Origin: CAJXJP01 sp034111025
GTDB taxonomy: Bacteria > Patescibacteriota > Gracilibacteria > BD1-5 > UBA6164
Length of the DNA stretch: 27,752 nucleotides
Assembly: GCA_034111025.1 (NCBI GenBank)
Contig: JAWUYB010000036.1
Location: 1-27,752 of the forward strand
Reading direction: 5' to 3'
Positions 9,392 through 19,282 of this stretch are shown here, piece by piece. Under the pieces are notes generated by a model. It was given only the letters and a program-made list of their open reading frames with translations. It did no database searches and was not told where the DNA came from. Both the position numbers and the translations under genes were made by a program. The stretch's first letter is position 1, and the number at the start of each line of letters is the position of its first letter.

Positions 9392-10498
9392 ATGGATTTA
9401 TACGGAATTTTAGGAATAGAAAAAAATGCTAATAAAGATGATATCAAAAAAGCATATAGAAAATTAGCGATGAAATACCATCCTGATAGAAATAGTGGTG
9501 ACAAAGAGGCTGAATCAAAGTTTAAGGAAAAAAATCACGCCTACTCTACTCTATCAGATGATAGTAAAAGACAACAATACGATATGTATGGGTCCGCATG
9601 ATGAGCTGCTTGAGGAAACCCTTTTGGTGGTGGTTTTGGTTGAAATGCTCAATGAGCTGATTTTTGAGATATATTTGAATCATTCTTTGGTTGAGCAAGA
9701 AATGGTGGTTCAAGACAAAGAAGAACAGAGTATAAATGAGAAGATTTAGAATATAATCTAAATATAGACTTAAAAACAAGTATCTATGGAACAAGTGAAA
9801 CAATTGAGTTCAAAAAAAGAGTGTCTTGTATAACTTGTAATTGAGAAGGGGGGAGTGAAAAAACTAAATGTACAAAATGTAATGGTCATGGTCAAGTAAC
9901 GCAAACATCTCAAAGTATTTTTGGTACAATTCAACAAACTGTTACTTGTGATGAATGTAGCGGATCTTGAGAATCATTTAAAAATATTTGTAATGATTGT
10001 CATTGAGAAAAAAGAAAAGTTGAAAAGAAAAAAATAGATATTGAAATACCTGCGTGAATTGATAATGGTATGATTATAAAAATGACCTGAGAGTGAAATG
10101 ATTGAGTTTGAACAAAAGCATCTTGAGACTTATATATAAAATTCACAATTCCTAGTGAAGAAAAAGATTTAAAAAGAGATGGTGTAAATTTATATTATAC
10201 AATTGAAGTTGATGTCATAGAAGTGATTTTATGAACTAATAAAGATTTTATATTACCTATAATCTGAAAAAGAAATATAGAAATTAAACCTTGAACGTCT
10301 CATGGAACTATCATTAAAGTAAATAATGATTGAGTAAAACATATAGATTCTGAAGATAAATGAGATTTAATAATCACTGTTAATATAAAAATACCAAAAA
10401 AACTCTCTAAAAAAGAAAGAGATCATTATGAAGCAATTGCTGCTGAAAAAAAACTTAATGTAAACAAAAGTTGAGTTTTTGAAAAAATATTTAAATAA
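9392..10498 (+). CDS. dnaJ: Chaperone DnaJ (Hsp40)
   Basis: DnaJ delivers unfolded clients to DnaK and stimulates its ATPase. The 368-residue protein is a complete type I DnaJ: J domain with HPD at about 30-32, a Gly/Phe region (about 70-100) whose glycines mix TGA and GGN, and a zinc-binding domain (about 146-205). The zinc-binding domain has four CxxCxGxG-type repeats: CITCNGEG, CTKCNGHG, CDECSGSG and CNDCHGEK, the last lacking the final glycine. Two C-terminal substrate-binding domains follow. With standard code it would break at residue 70, inside the G/F region. No dnaK or grpE is adjacent. A TATAAA at 9372-9377 implies a leader of about 10 nt, and no Shine-Dalgarno sequence is seen. Confidence 0.96.
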
Positions 10499-10504
10499 TT
10501 TCCT

Positions 10505-10541
10505 CCTAAAAAAACTAAATCTAGTTTTTTTAGGATTTTTT
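10505..10541 (+). terminator. Terminator of dnaJ
   Basis: CCTAAAAAAACTA and TAGTTTTTTTAGG form a 13-bp stem with a 4-nt loop, followed by a T run, starting 7 nt after the dnaJ stop. Confidence 0.88.
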
Positions 10542-10552
10542 AATACACAAAT

Positions 10553-11623
10553 ATGAAAAAAATCCAAAAATACATTACTCCTCTATTTATTATATTTTTC
10601 TTCATTTTATTAAGTATTCAACAATGAGAAGAATATTATAATTTTCATCAAGAAAAAAAAGAAAACATTCAACATCAAGAAAACATTTCTAATAAGATTG
10701 ATAATTTTTCCATAAATCACATAGAAGAGATAGAAAATTTATCTATATATAGAACACCTGATATTTCTTTATTAGATCAAATAGTTACAGAAATTAACAA
10801 TGCTCAATCGAGAGTATTGTTAGAAACATATATATTAACAGAAACGAGAATACAAAAAGCTTTAAAAGAAGCTTTCATTAGATGAATTGAGGTAAAAGTG
10901 ATATTAGAAAAAAATCCTTATATGGCTTATAATATTAATAATAAATCTTTTAATAATCTAAAATCCTCGGGGATACCTGTAGTTTGGTCAGATAGTGAAG
11001 ATTATAGCTTCAATCATTCAAAATTTATTATTATTGATAATCATTTCTATATTTCTACTTGAAACTATAGTTACTCAACCTTTAAGTATAATAGAGATTT
11101 TTTCATGAAGTCTGATGATTCAGATATATTAAAAAAAATACTAAAAATATATCATCATGATTATATTTGAGAAAAAAAGAATTTTTTTCATCCAAATATT
11201 GTTTTAAGCCCTTTTAATTCTCGTTCTGTTTTTGAAAAATATTTTCTCTCTGCAGAAAAATCTATTGATCTTTATTTTCAATATTTTAAAGATGAAATAC
11301 TAGTAGAAACACTTATCAATAAACAAAAACTATGAATTCAAGTCACTGCTATAATTCCTAAGACAGCATTAGATAATAACTCAGATGTACTAAGTACTAT
11401 GCAAAAATCAGGAATAAAATTTCATGTTATGACTAAGAAAAAAATGCATTCTAAAGTTATAATCATTGATAAAAAATATTGATTTATCTGAAGTGTTAAT
11501 TTTTCTAGCTATAGTCTAGATCAAAATAGAGAACTCTGATTATTAATAAAAAATAGTAAAAATATTCAAGAACTTCTTGAATATTTTCAAGATGATATAG
11601 CCAAAAATAAAGTCAAAAAATAA
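10553..11623 (+). CDS. Exported phospholipase D-family (HKD) protein
   Basis: The 356-residue protein begins with a membrane segment (about 9-24, ITPLFIIFFFILLSI) that could be an uncleaved anchor, then two PLD modules. The first HKD motif is HSKFIIID (His155, Lys157, Asp162) followed by STGNYS. The second is HSKVIIID (His299, Lys301, Asp306) followed by GFIGSVNFSS and an RE pair. Both catalytic motifs are complete. PLD superfamily members include cardiolipin synthases, phosphatidyl hydrolases and nucleases; the layout (N-terminal anchor, two HKDs, about 350 residues) fits a cardiolipin synthase-like or surface phospholipase/nuclease, and I cannot choose. TGA glycines are frequent. It follows the dnaJ terminator, so it has its own promoter. 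Confidence 0.88.
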
Positions 11624-11716
11624 TTTCATAAAAAGCCAAGCTAAAATAAAAAAATATCTTTACAAGGCTCTTCATAAAAGTATTATTTTATATAAATTAA
11701 AGACTAAACAAATATA

Positions 11717-14566
11717 ATGCAAATTATCTCAAAAATATTTTTATTTTTCATCAGTTCTCTATGTCTATTTTTTCTTGTTTTCTATACTTTCATTATTCCT
11801 TCATATGATGAACAGGTTAAGAATAGATATCAAGTAATTCAGACAGGTATATATGAGATTTTATGAGAATCTCCTAATCTAGAACTAAAGAAAATCGATA
11901 ATATTTGAGAATCCACTCACTTAAAAGTATATAATCTTTCTATATGAAATAACATATATTTTTACCAAGGTCTTATTGAAATTGATACAAATAATAATAT
12001 TAGCTTATGAGATTGAGTATATTATTTTGATATAAACTCTTTGGATTTTGATAATACTATTCTTATAAATGGTTCTTCAATTCAAACTCAATGACCTGGA
12101 TGATTTATTATAAATACTCAACATAAAGTTCAAAAAAGTATTTATTCATTGAGTTCTAAAGTAGCAATTAAGCTATATAATAAAACATTATCCGATCAAG
12201 AGTCTACATTGCTAGATTTGTATCCAAATATGTTCCTTATGTATAACCCTGGATTAAATAAACAAATTATTAATGCAGATTTATTGAGAATTCAGAATGT
12301 ACAGTATTTAGATATGATTAATTCTCCTCTATATTTAGAAGCTATTGATGATAATTGAGAACGCTACCAAAATCTACATACTGATATAAAGAAATATGTC
12401 TTTTTTCAAAAAGAAGAAAATTATAATTTTATAAATGATGTTTTTTCTTTCAAGAAACACCAAGAAAAAAAAGCAAAAGCTATATTTGCACAATTATCTA
12501 AAAATAATTTTTATAATTTCCCTTGAGAATCTTATATAATCAAGTATTATTCTTATTTTCTAAATGAAGAAAAGAAAAAGGTTTATTATAAAAATCTTAT
12601 TTTAAAAGAATTAATATGAATATTGAATTCTGAGAATATTAATACGAATCAAAATAACTTTAATGAAAATATTAAAATATTAAAAGAACTCAATACTCTC
12701 GAATTCGAAGAGATAAAAGATACTATTAATTTCTATTATGAAAATATTCTATTATCACAGCATCAATCTCCTCAATTATTAATTAATATAACAAAATTAG
12801 TGTCAAAATTAGAAAATAAAGATTTTATTTCTAATTATAATTCACTTATTACATTACGTAGTATTTATTTAAAATATCATAATTGAGAAATATCCTCTTT
12901 TCATAAAAACCTAAATTCATTTATCGATGAATATAAAATTCAAATGAGTATGTCAATTTATGATGAAAATCATAGAGTTCATAATTATTTTCTATTTTAT
13001 TTAAAAAATATTCTTATTGCTGATTTTACAAAAGTTAAAGACCATAATGATATTATTACATTATTTAATAAATATACGAGCATCAAAAGTGTTTTTATTG
13101 AAAAATGAAGTAATATTACAAAAAAAACTGCTTTATTTGATAATGCTTCCCTATTAAAAGTTTTTGTAAATATTACAAAGATAAACTTTTTTGAAAAAAA
13201 TAGAGATGATAAAAATCTATTAGTTCTACTAAAACCGACTTGAATTACAAATGAAAATTATTTAATATTATATGAAAATTTATCAAATTTATTAACATTT
13301 TACGAAAAAAATCGATATTTTATTGAAAATAGTAATAATAGAAAAGATAAAATATTAACACTTAGTTACGATAAATATAATATTGCATTGAAAGAATATT
13401 TTTTAGCATTAAATAATTATAATGATTATTTATTAGAATATGATACAGCTATTACTACTCCTGATTTTAAAAATAATGAAGAACAGGGTTTAGATAAATT
13501 AAATGCTATATTATTTTTAAAACAATTTAATTGAGTTTCATCTATTAATACAGATATTCAGATTAGAGATTATGCATATTGTTTACAACCAATTGAAGAA
13601 TATGATACTCCTATCAGTAATATTAAAGATTGATATTGTTATAAAATAGGGGATTTATCAATCAGTTGATTTATTTTCTCATTTATTCTAACACCATCGG
13701 AAGGTAATACTATAACATATTTAAAATATATAAATAGAGAATGAGAGGAAACATCCCTTAACATTAACTATCAAATGGACCAATTAAAAGATGATATGTT
13801 TATACAATACCAAAGGTCTCAAAGTTCTAATAAAGATCAATATGATTTTAGTAAATTTTTTAGTAATAATTTTATTAATAAAAATTGAACTTCTAAAAAA
13901 AATAACCCAAATGTAGTAGAAAAAATAGATCCTTTTACACCGCCCAAATCGAGTGATTCTTTTCAAATTAGAAAATTAAAAACCACACTACTATGAAAAA
14001 ATGGTTATTTAGAGAAAATAAGAGACCTATTACCTATATTATATGATTATCTCATAGTTGTTCGTGAGAATGATGAATATAATATAAGTATATTTCCAAC
14101 AAATTTTGAATTATCTATTAAAGGTCAATCAGTAACAAATAAATTTTATTGAAAATTTCAATGAACATATTCTTATGGTACAAATGTATCTAATAATACA
14201 TTTAAAAATTCTTCTATATTAATATACGATAGAAATAATAGAATTAATTCTACTTTTTTACTGAATGAAACTGCTATAAACTTAAATTGAGAATATCCTA
14301 TTTTAAATACTGAAGAAATATTAACAAAATTATTATTTCCTTATGGGAAAATAGAAAATATTTATAATACTATTTTTGATAAATTTCCTGTAAATGATTT
14401 CACAATCACGTATGATATTAAAGATAATATAATTACATATGATACAAAAAAATCTTATTTATTTGTATATAATATGGAATGACTAGTTGATATTTATAAA
14501 AATAACACTAAAATAGATTCTATCACATACAATAAATTAAGTACTTATTTAAAAACTCTACAATAA
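11717..14566 (+). CDS. Large membrane-anchored protein of unknown function
   Basis: A 949-residue code-25 frame. An N-terminal hydrophobic helix (about 5-30, IFLFFISSLCLFFLVFYTF) is a signal anchor, so most of the protein is likely extracytoplasmic. The region at about 45-170 (GDGVYYFDIN, ILINGSSIQTQGPGGFI, SIYSLSSKVAIKLYN) is beta-rich and weakly resembles a FecR-type domain; this is tentative. The rest is Asn/Lys/Ile-rich and largely helical by eye, with no catalytic motif that I recognise. Most glycines are TGA. It starts about 90 nt after the PLD gene and is followed 4 nt later by a small membrane protein, so the two form an operon. I do not recognise the family. Confidence 0.8.
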
Positions 14567-14570
14567 AATT

Positions 14571-14810
14571 ATGAAAAAAAATGCAATGACAAAAATAATA
14601 GCGGGGCTCGCTTTCTTTTGAATAGTTCTTTCTATTCTCTCAACATCATTATTATTAATGTTTAGTGAACCACAAACACAAGAATTTACCGCTGATCAAC
14701 TTACTGAAATTCAAAAAATTATTGAATCTCAATCATGAGCAACTTCTCAATCTGGTGAAATAATAATCCCTAATTTAGATATTTCAGATAAAATAAATAT
14801 AAGTGAATAA
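14571..14810 (+). CDS. Small single-span membrane protein
   Basis: A 79-residue protein with one hydrophobic helix (about 8-31, IIAGLAFFGIVLSILSTSLLLM) after a Lys-rich start, and a polar C-terminal tail (about 34-79). Topology is probably N-in with the tail outside. It begins 4 nt after the stop of the 949-residue protein gene and ends just before a terminator, so the two are co-transcribed and may act together. I do not recognise the family. Two glycines are TGA. Confidence 0.75.
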
Positions 14811-14817
14811 AACAAAT

Positions 14818-14848
14818 AAGATTATCCCCAGTGGATAATCTTATTTTT
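14818..14848 (+). terminator. Terminator after the small membrane protein gene
   Basis: AAGATTATCC and GGATAATCTT form a perfect 10-bp stem with loop CCAGT, followed by ATTTTT. Confidence 0.9.
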
Positions 14849-14928
14849 CTTTTAAAAACACGTTTGAATTCTATAAAAAATCGTTATGATAGTCAGAGAA
14901 AAATTTAAACTATATTGATGAAATAAAA

Positions 14929-16593
14929 ATGAATCTAAACACAAGAATAACTGGAGCTGCATGAGCATGAGTAAACTCTACAGTAGATATTATATCAAGT
15001 CTCTATGCTGAGCTATGATATGATGTAATCACTGATATCGAATACGAATCAAGAATTAAAGGATGAGTAAATTATTTTGATGTAAATATTTCTGATAAAG
15101 GGGAATTATTTCTTACAAAATATACTGATATTATTCTTGCATTTAACGCCGCTAGCTTAGATAAACAATTACATAGTCTAAAAAAATGAGGAACTATTAT
15201 TATTAATAATAAATGGCTAGCAAAAATATCTACTGATCTATCAGAATATAATATTTTAGATTTAGAAATTTCAGATAAATATGATAATACTTATTTACTT
15301 GGAATTTATGCTCTTTATTTAAATTTAGATTTAAATATAATTCTTCAAAAAATCGAAACAGTCTTTAAAAGAAAGTGAGAAGAAATTATTCAAAAAAACC
15401 AAAATATCATTAAGAATATTTTTGATACCTATATTATATCAAAAAAATCTAATATTTCTCTTACGAGAGTTTGAAATGCTAAAAAAATAAATTATTGAAA
15501 TAAAGCATTAACATATTGAGCAATAGAATGAGGTCTTGAATTTTATGCAGCATATCCAATGACTCCAGCGTCAACAGTATTATCTGAAGTTATTAACTCA
15601 AAAAAAGTAACTTTTTTACAAGCTGAAGATGAAATAGCTGTTGCAAATGCTGTTCTTGGAGCAAGTTTTACAGGTAAAAGAGCTATGTGTGGTACTTCAG
15701 GTTGAGGTTTTGCATTAATGACGGAAGCAATTAGTTTTGCGGTTCAAGCAGAATTTCCAATGACAGTAATTCTTGCTCAAAGAGCCGGACCAAGTACAGG
15801 TACTCCAACCTACCAAGAACAATGAGACATAAATTTTGCTCTCAATCCTACATTTTGAGATTTTGAACATGTAGTTCTCTACCCTTCAAGTTTAGAAGAA
15901 GCGTATTACTTTGGATGACTCGCATTAAATATTGCTGACAAATATCAAACACAAGTTATTCTACTCATGGACAAACAATCTGCTGAACTTCATGCAACAC
16001 ACTGAGATTTCACTGTTCCAACTATTGATAGATGAGTAGTTCTTGCAAATCCACCAGAGGATTATAAAAGATACGAACTCAATGAATCAGGAATTTCTCC
16101 AAGAGTAAATGTTTGAACAAAAAATTGAGACTTTATAGCGACCAGTTATGAACATGATGAATATGGAGCTACGAGTGAAGACTCTGATTTAAAAGTAAAA
16201 TTCACAGAAAAAAGATTTAAAAAACTTCAAAATTTCTTTGAAAGAGAAGGAATATCAGGATATGAAATTATCAATCCAAGTGCAAAAAAAATGATAGTAA
16301 CATATTCTTTCACAAAATATACAGCAGAACATTTTGTGAAAAATAATCCTGAATTTGGTTTAATAATTATAAAATTCCTAAAACCAATCGACGAAAGACT
16401 CAGAGAAGAAATAATCGCAAATAAATACGAAGAATTAATATTCGCTGAATCAAACTACTCAGGACAAGTAGAAAAACACTTATCAAATGAACTTGGTCTG
16501 AAATATATTCCAAACCTCAAAATATCAAACCTCAGAAAATACGACCTCTTCCCTTTCTATATCGAAGATTTTAATGAATTATTAAGCAAATAA
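14929..16593 (+). CDS. korA: 2-oxoacid:acceptor oxidoreductase, fused gamma-alpha subunit
   Basis: With its beta partner this enzyme oxidatively decarboxylates a 2-oxoacid (pyruvate, 2-oxoglutarate or a branched 2-oxoacid) to an acyl-CoA, passing electrons to ferredoxin. The 554-residue protein starts with a gamma domain (about 1-180; ITGAAGAGVNST, YESRIKGGVNYFDV). An alpha domain follows (about 185-554; GGLEFYAAYPMTPAST, EDEIAVANAVLGASF, TSGGGFALMTEA, QRAGPSTGTPT). This fused order is typical of KorA-type subunits. Glycines mix TGA and GGN, for example in TGAAGAG. The stop is 4 nt before korB. Substrate specificity cannot be read from sequence, so the symbol marks family only. No ferredoxin-like delta subunit is nearby. 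Confidence 0.92.
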
Positions 16594-16597
16594 AATA

Positions 16598-17200
16598 ATG
16601 AGAACTTGATTAACAAATATACAGTGGTGTCCGGGTTGTGGTGATACTTTGATCATCGCAGCTATTAAAAAGGCATTCCAAGAGTTAGAAATCGAATCAC
16701 ACGAACGTGTGGTTGTTTCTTGAGTTGGTTGTGCTTGAAAAGCCAGTCAATATATCGATGGATATGCTGCTGAAACACTTCATGGGAGAACCCTTCCGTT
16801 TGCTACTGGGATTAAAATGGTAAATCCTGAATTAACAGTACTTGCTACTGGTGGTGATGGTGATGGTTATGGAATCTGAATGGGGCATTTTATCCATGCA
16901 TGTAAACGTGATTTAAATATTACTTATATTGTAATGGATAATGAAAATTATGCTCTGACAACTGGACAAGCAAGTCCAACAACTCCAATCGGAGCAGTAA
17001 CTAAAACTACTCCTTATTGAAATACATCAGCTCCATTTGATCCAATTAAAATCGCAGAACAAGCTGGATGTAGATTTGCAAAATGGGCTGATTCAGTAAA
17101 GTTTATGGAAATGAAAGAAATAATCAAAGAAGCAATTCAACATGAAGGTTTTTCTCTTGTAAATGTACATCAAGCATGTCCCAGTTATAAAAGGTGGTAA
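16598..17200 (+). CDS. korB: 2-oxoacid:acceptor oxidoreductase, beta subunit (short form)
   Basis: The beta subunit binds thiamine diphosphate and one [4Fe-4S] cluster. The 200-residue protein shows WCPGCGD (Cys11, Cys14), VGCAGK (Cys45), the TPP signature from GDGDGYGIG (about 86) to DNENYALTTGQ (about 114-124), and a final HQACPSYKRW (Cys194). All four cluster cysteines are therefore present. Related beta subunits usually run to about 270-300 residues, so the region after the last cysteine is missing. No frameshifted continuation is evident before the terminator. Whether this is a natural short form or a truncation is open. It begins 4 nt after korA. Confidence 0.9.
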
Positions 17201-17287
17201 AATAAACACAACAATGAATACATAAACGAAAAGAATAAAGAAAAAACTCGATCATTTTAAAAAAGCATACACAATAATTGAACTCAT

Positions 17288-17317
17288 AAAAAAAGACTGA
17301 AAAATAGTCTTTTTTTT
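17288..17317 (+). terminator. Terminator of korAB
   Basis: AAAAAAAGACT and AGTCTTTTTTT form an 11-bp stem with loop GAAAAAT, ending in a T run. It lies about 90 nt after the korB stop; that gap holds no convincing gene. Confidence 0.85.
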
Positions 17318-17375
17318 GCATCTAATATAAAAGTGTGTTTTAATAATAATAGATTTAATTATTCAAAAACATATT

Positions 17376-17609
17376 ATGTTGAAGAGGATGTACAAAGCCT
17401 ATAAAAAATTCTTTGATGAAAAACTATGAAATGGTACAACTGTAGTTTCACTCGTTGCTATTTTAATCATCGCAATTTGATCATGTACACCAAATACAAG
17501 TTACTTAAAAGTTAATGCAATAGAGGTAACAGGCCTCATACAACAAGATAATACAGTAACCATTAATGGTAAAATATTCAAAGTAGTCTTACAAGAAATA
17601 AATAAATAA
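17376..17609 (+). CDS. Small lipoprotein-like or membrane protein
   Basis: A 77-residue protein. After a basic N-terminus of about 22 residues comes a hydrophobic stretch (VVSLVAILIIAIGS, about 23-36) ending in Cys at about 37, which resembles a lipobox (I-G-S-C). The remaining 40 residues form a small polar, beta-like domain. The long N-region is unusual for a lipoprotein, so a simple membrane anchor is also possible. A second ATG at 17388 could be the start. It is monocistronic between two terminators. I do not recognise the family. Confidence 0.65.
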
Positions 17610-17642
17610 AAAAGAGAGAAAATTTTATTTTCTCTCTTTTTT
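17608..17642. terminator. Bidirectional terminator between convergent genes
   Basis: AAAAAAGAGAGAAAA and TTTTCTCTCTTTTTT form a 15-bp stem with a 5-nt loop, A-rich on one side and T-rich on the other. It serves both the small lipoprotein-like gene (plus) and the DUF721-like gene (minus), whose stop at 17641-17643 touches it. Confidence 0.85.
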
Positions 17643-17928
17643 ATTTCATTTTAATTTTATATACTTCTCAATTTATTCATATTTTTGATAATTTCTTGTG
17701 AAATACTTCTGATATATGATTTTCAATATACAGAAATTCTTGTTGTAATAGTGGATTATTCGTAGTAATACGAAATATTTTTTCTGATTTTTTAATAGAA
17801 ATAATTTTTTCTGAAATATCTATATTTTTTTCTTTTTTAAATATTTCTACCACACTATTCCAAAGAAGTGATTTCAAAATTGCACTTTTTTTCTGTGAAG
17901 AATAAAAAGTATGATTAGCTATATCCAT
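17641..17928 (-). CDS. DUF721/DciA-like small protein
   Basis: A 95-residue protein in which two TGA glycines near the C-terminus must be read through. Its layout fits the DUF721 fold: an N-terminal helix with LLWNSVVEIFKK, beta strands (KIISIKKSEKIFRITTNNPL), a helix (LLQQEFLYIENHISEVFHKKL) and a final strand GEVYKIKM. In other bacteria the DUF721 protein DciA helps load the replicative helicase DnaB; RNA-related roles have also been proposed for the family. The ATG at 17926-17928 is one base past the rsmI stop, so the genes are coupled. The match is by pattern rather than by a diagnostic motif. Confidence 0.6.
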
Positions 17929-17929
17929 A

Positions 17930-18607
17930 TTAAAAACAAATTACAAATTCTCCTTTTAGTTTTCATGGAGTATTTTCAAAATATTCAGCAATTTCACTTG
18001 CTGTTCCTCTTTTAAATTCTTCGAATTTTTTCGTTAATTCTCTTCAAACTACAAGATAGTGGTCATCTCCAAAATATTGACCAATTTCTTTCAGAGTTTT
18101 TACAATTCTATGAACTGATTCATAAACAACCACTGTTTCTCCTCCTGCTTTTGATTCTCTTCTCTCAACAATACTTTTAAATAATGTCATTCTTCCTTTT
18201 TTTACTGGCATAAAACCAAGATAAAGAAAGTGATTCATTTGCATACCAGAACCAACTAGAGCCGTTGTAAATGCTGTAGGACCAGGGATTGGAACTACCT
18301 CTATACCAGCCATAATAGCTTCTTTAATGAGAATATATCCAGGATCTGAAATACCAGGAGTCCCTGCATCACTAATCAAAGCCATAGTTGCCCCCCCTTT
18401 CATTTGTTCAATGAGTTTATGAATTTTTCATTGACCTGAATGACTATGAAAACTTATAAGTGGTTTTTTAATCTCATAACGATTTAACAATACTCCACTT
18501 GTTCTTGTGTCCTCACAAGCAATAGAATCCACCTCACCTAATATTCTCACTGCTCTATAGGTTATATCTTCTAGGTTCCCAATAGGAGTTGAAACAATGT
18601 ATAACAT
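17930..18607 (-). CDS. rsmI: 16S rRNA (cytidine1402-2'-O)-methyltransferase RsmI
   Basis: RsmI 2'-O-methylates C1402 in the decoding centre of 16S rRNA using SAM. The 225-residue protein carries the family N-terminus MLYIVSTPIGNLEDITYRA, then EDTRTSGVLL, ALISDAGTPGISDPG, VVPIPGPTAFTTAL, FLYLGFMP, YESVHRIVKTL and a C-terminal RELTKKFEEFKRGT motif. It lacks the extra C-terminal helical domain of longer homologues. At least two glycines are TGA, and the gene ends GEFVICF. It is the first gene of a two-gene unit with the DUF721-like gene. No Shine-Dalgarno sequence precedes the ATG. Confidence 0.95.
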
Positions 18608-18733
18608 TAGTTTTTAAACTTAATAATAATTTAGAATAGTTTATCGTGGAAAATATTTTTGTAAAGAAAAAATATCTATATAATTAAATTACAAGACCTA
18701 AAGTTAAAATGAATTTTTAAAGTAATAAAACAT

Positions 18734-18762
18734 TTGACTTCTTAATACTAAAGGGATATAAT
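18734..18762 (+). promoter_or_regulatory. Consensus sigma-70-type promoter for a structured RNA
   Basis: TTGACT (18734-18739) and TATAAT (18757-18762) are separated by exactly 17 nt. This is the best promoter in the window. Start is expected near 18769-18770. No ORF follows on this strand, so it drives a non-coding RNA. Confidence 0.85.
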
Positions 18763-18769
18763 ACTTGTA

Positions 18770-18797
18770 CATGTTAAGTTTCTAAGAGATACCACTC
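18770..18797 (+). repeat. Direct repeat A at the RNA 5' end
   Basis: This 28-nt block begins CATGTTAAGT and ends ATACCACTC. It matches 18997-19024 at 24 of 28 positions and starts at the expected transcription start. Confidence 0.8.
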
Positions 18798-18996
18798 AAA
18801 TAGAAAACAATAAAAAAAAAGAAGAGATTAGTTACCTTTTCTTTTTTTTGTGGTTGGAATACCCTCGGAATGTATCCCTCACACTTTATTACACTGTTAT
18901 CCGTTCAAAGAGTTTTACAAGCAGGTACTTAAAGGACATACGTCCCATAACCCTTCAAACTCTTTTGAGTAATTTTCTTCTTTTATCTTCTACTTT

Positions 18997-19024
18997 CATG
19001 TTAAGTCGATAAGAAATACCACTC
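18997..19024 (+). repeat. Direct repeat B inside the RNA
   Basis: Second copy of the 28-nt block. Here GTTAAG can pair with CTTAAC at 19024-19029, making a local hairpin that copy A cannot form. No promoter is visible just upstream, so it is internal to the transcript. Confidence 0.8.
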
Positions 19025-19282
19025 TTAACCTAGTTATCAATACCACCACAAGTCCGAGAAGGCAAAAGGAGGTAGTTAATCTCCCGATACTAACACCTCA
19101 ATTAAGAGGAAATAATGCAAGATAGCGCTTGCTTCTATCTCACATTATTATTATATATACATATTATTTTATACAAAATTTTAGAATTATTTCATGAGAA
19201 GAACTTATTTTTAGTATCTATTCTATGCGAATTAGAGATATAGATATAGATATAAAAAATTATAACAGACATTATAACTTTT

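Larger units (their letters stand above)
18769..19150 (+). ncRNA. Unidentified structured non-coding RNA, about 380 nt
   Basis: The 675-bp gap between rsmI and the next minus-strand gene has no ORF but is clearly less AT-biased than other intergenic DNA. It starts at a consensus promoter. Visible helices: GTG/CAC with GG-ATAC/GTAT-CC (about 18850-18883), CAAAGAGTTT/AAACTCTTTTG (18906-18915 with 18957-18967), GGAC/GTCC, GGAG/CTCC (near 19070-19086), CCTC/GAGG, and a 3' hairpin AATAATG..AGATAG/CTATCT..CATTATT (about 19111-19150). Loop CTCGG (18864-18868) is complementary to CCGAG (19054-19058). Its first 28 nt recur 227 nt downstream. Size would suit RNase P RNA or tmRNA, but I do not find their conserved cores (no GAGGAAAGTCC/ACAGAA pair, no tRNA-like ends), so I leave it unnamed. 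Confidence 0.65.

Noticed and set aside
17231..17336. Open stretch after korB (KKKLDHFKKAYTIIELIKK)
   Set aside because: No start codon after the preceding stop, and it runs through the terminator hairpin.
18769..19150. Naming the structured RNA as RNase P RNA, tmRNA, SRP RNA or 6S RNA
   Set aside because: Size fits the first two, but the conserved P4 strands, tRNA-like ends, SRP loop or 6S open bubble could not be found by eye.
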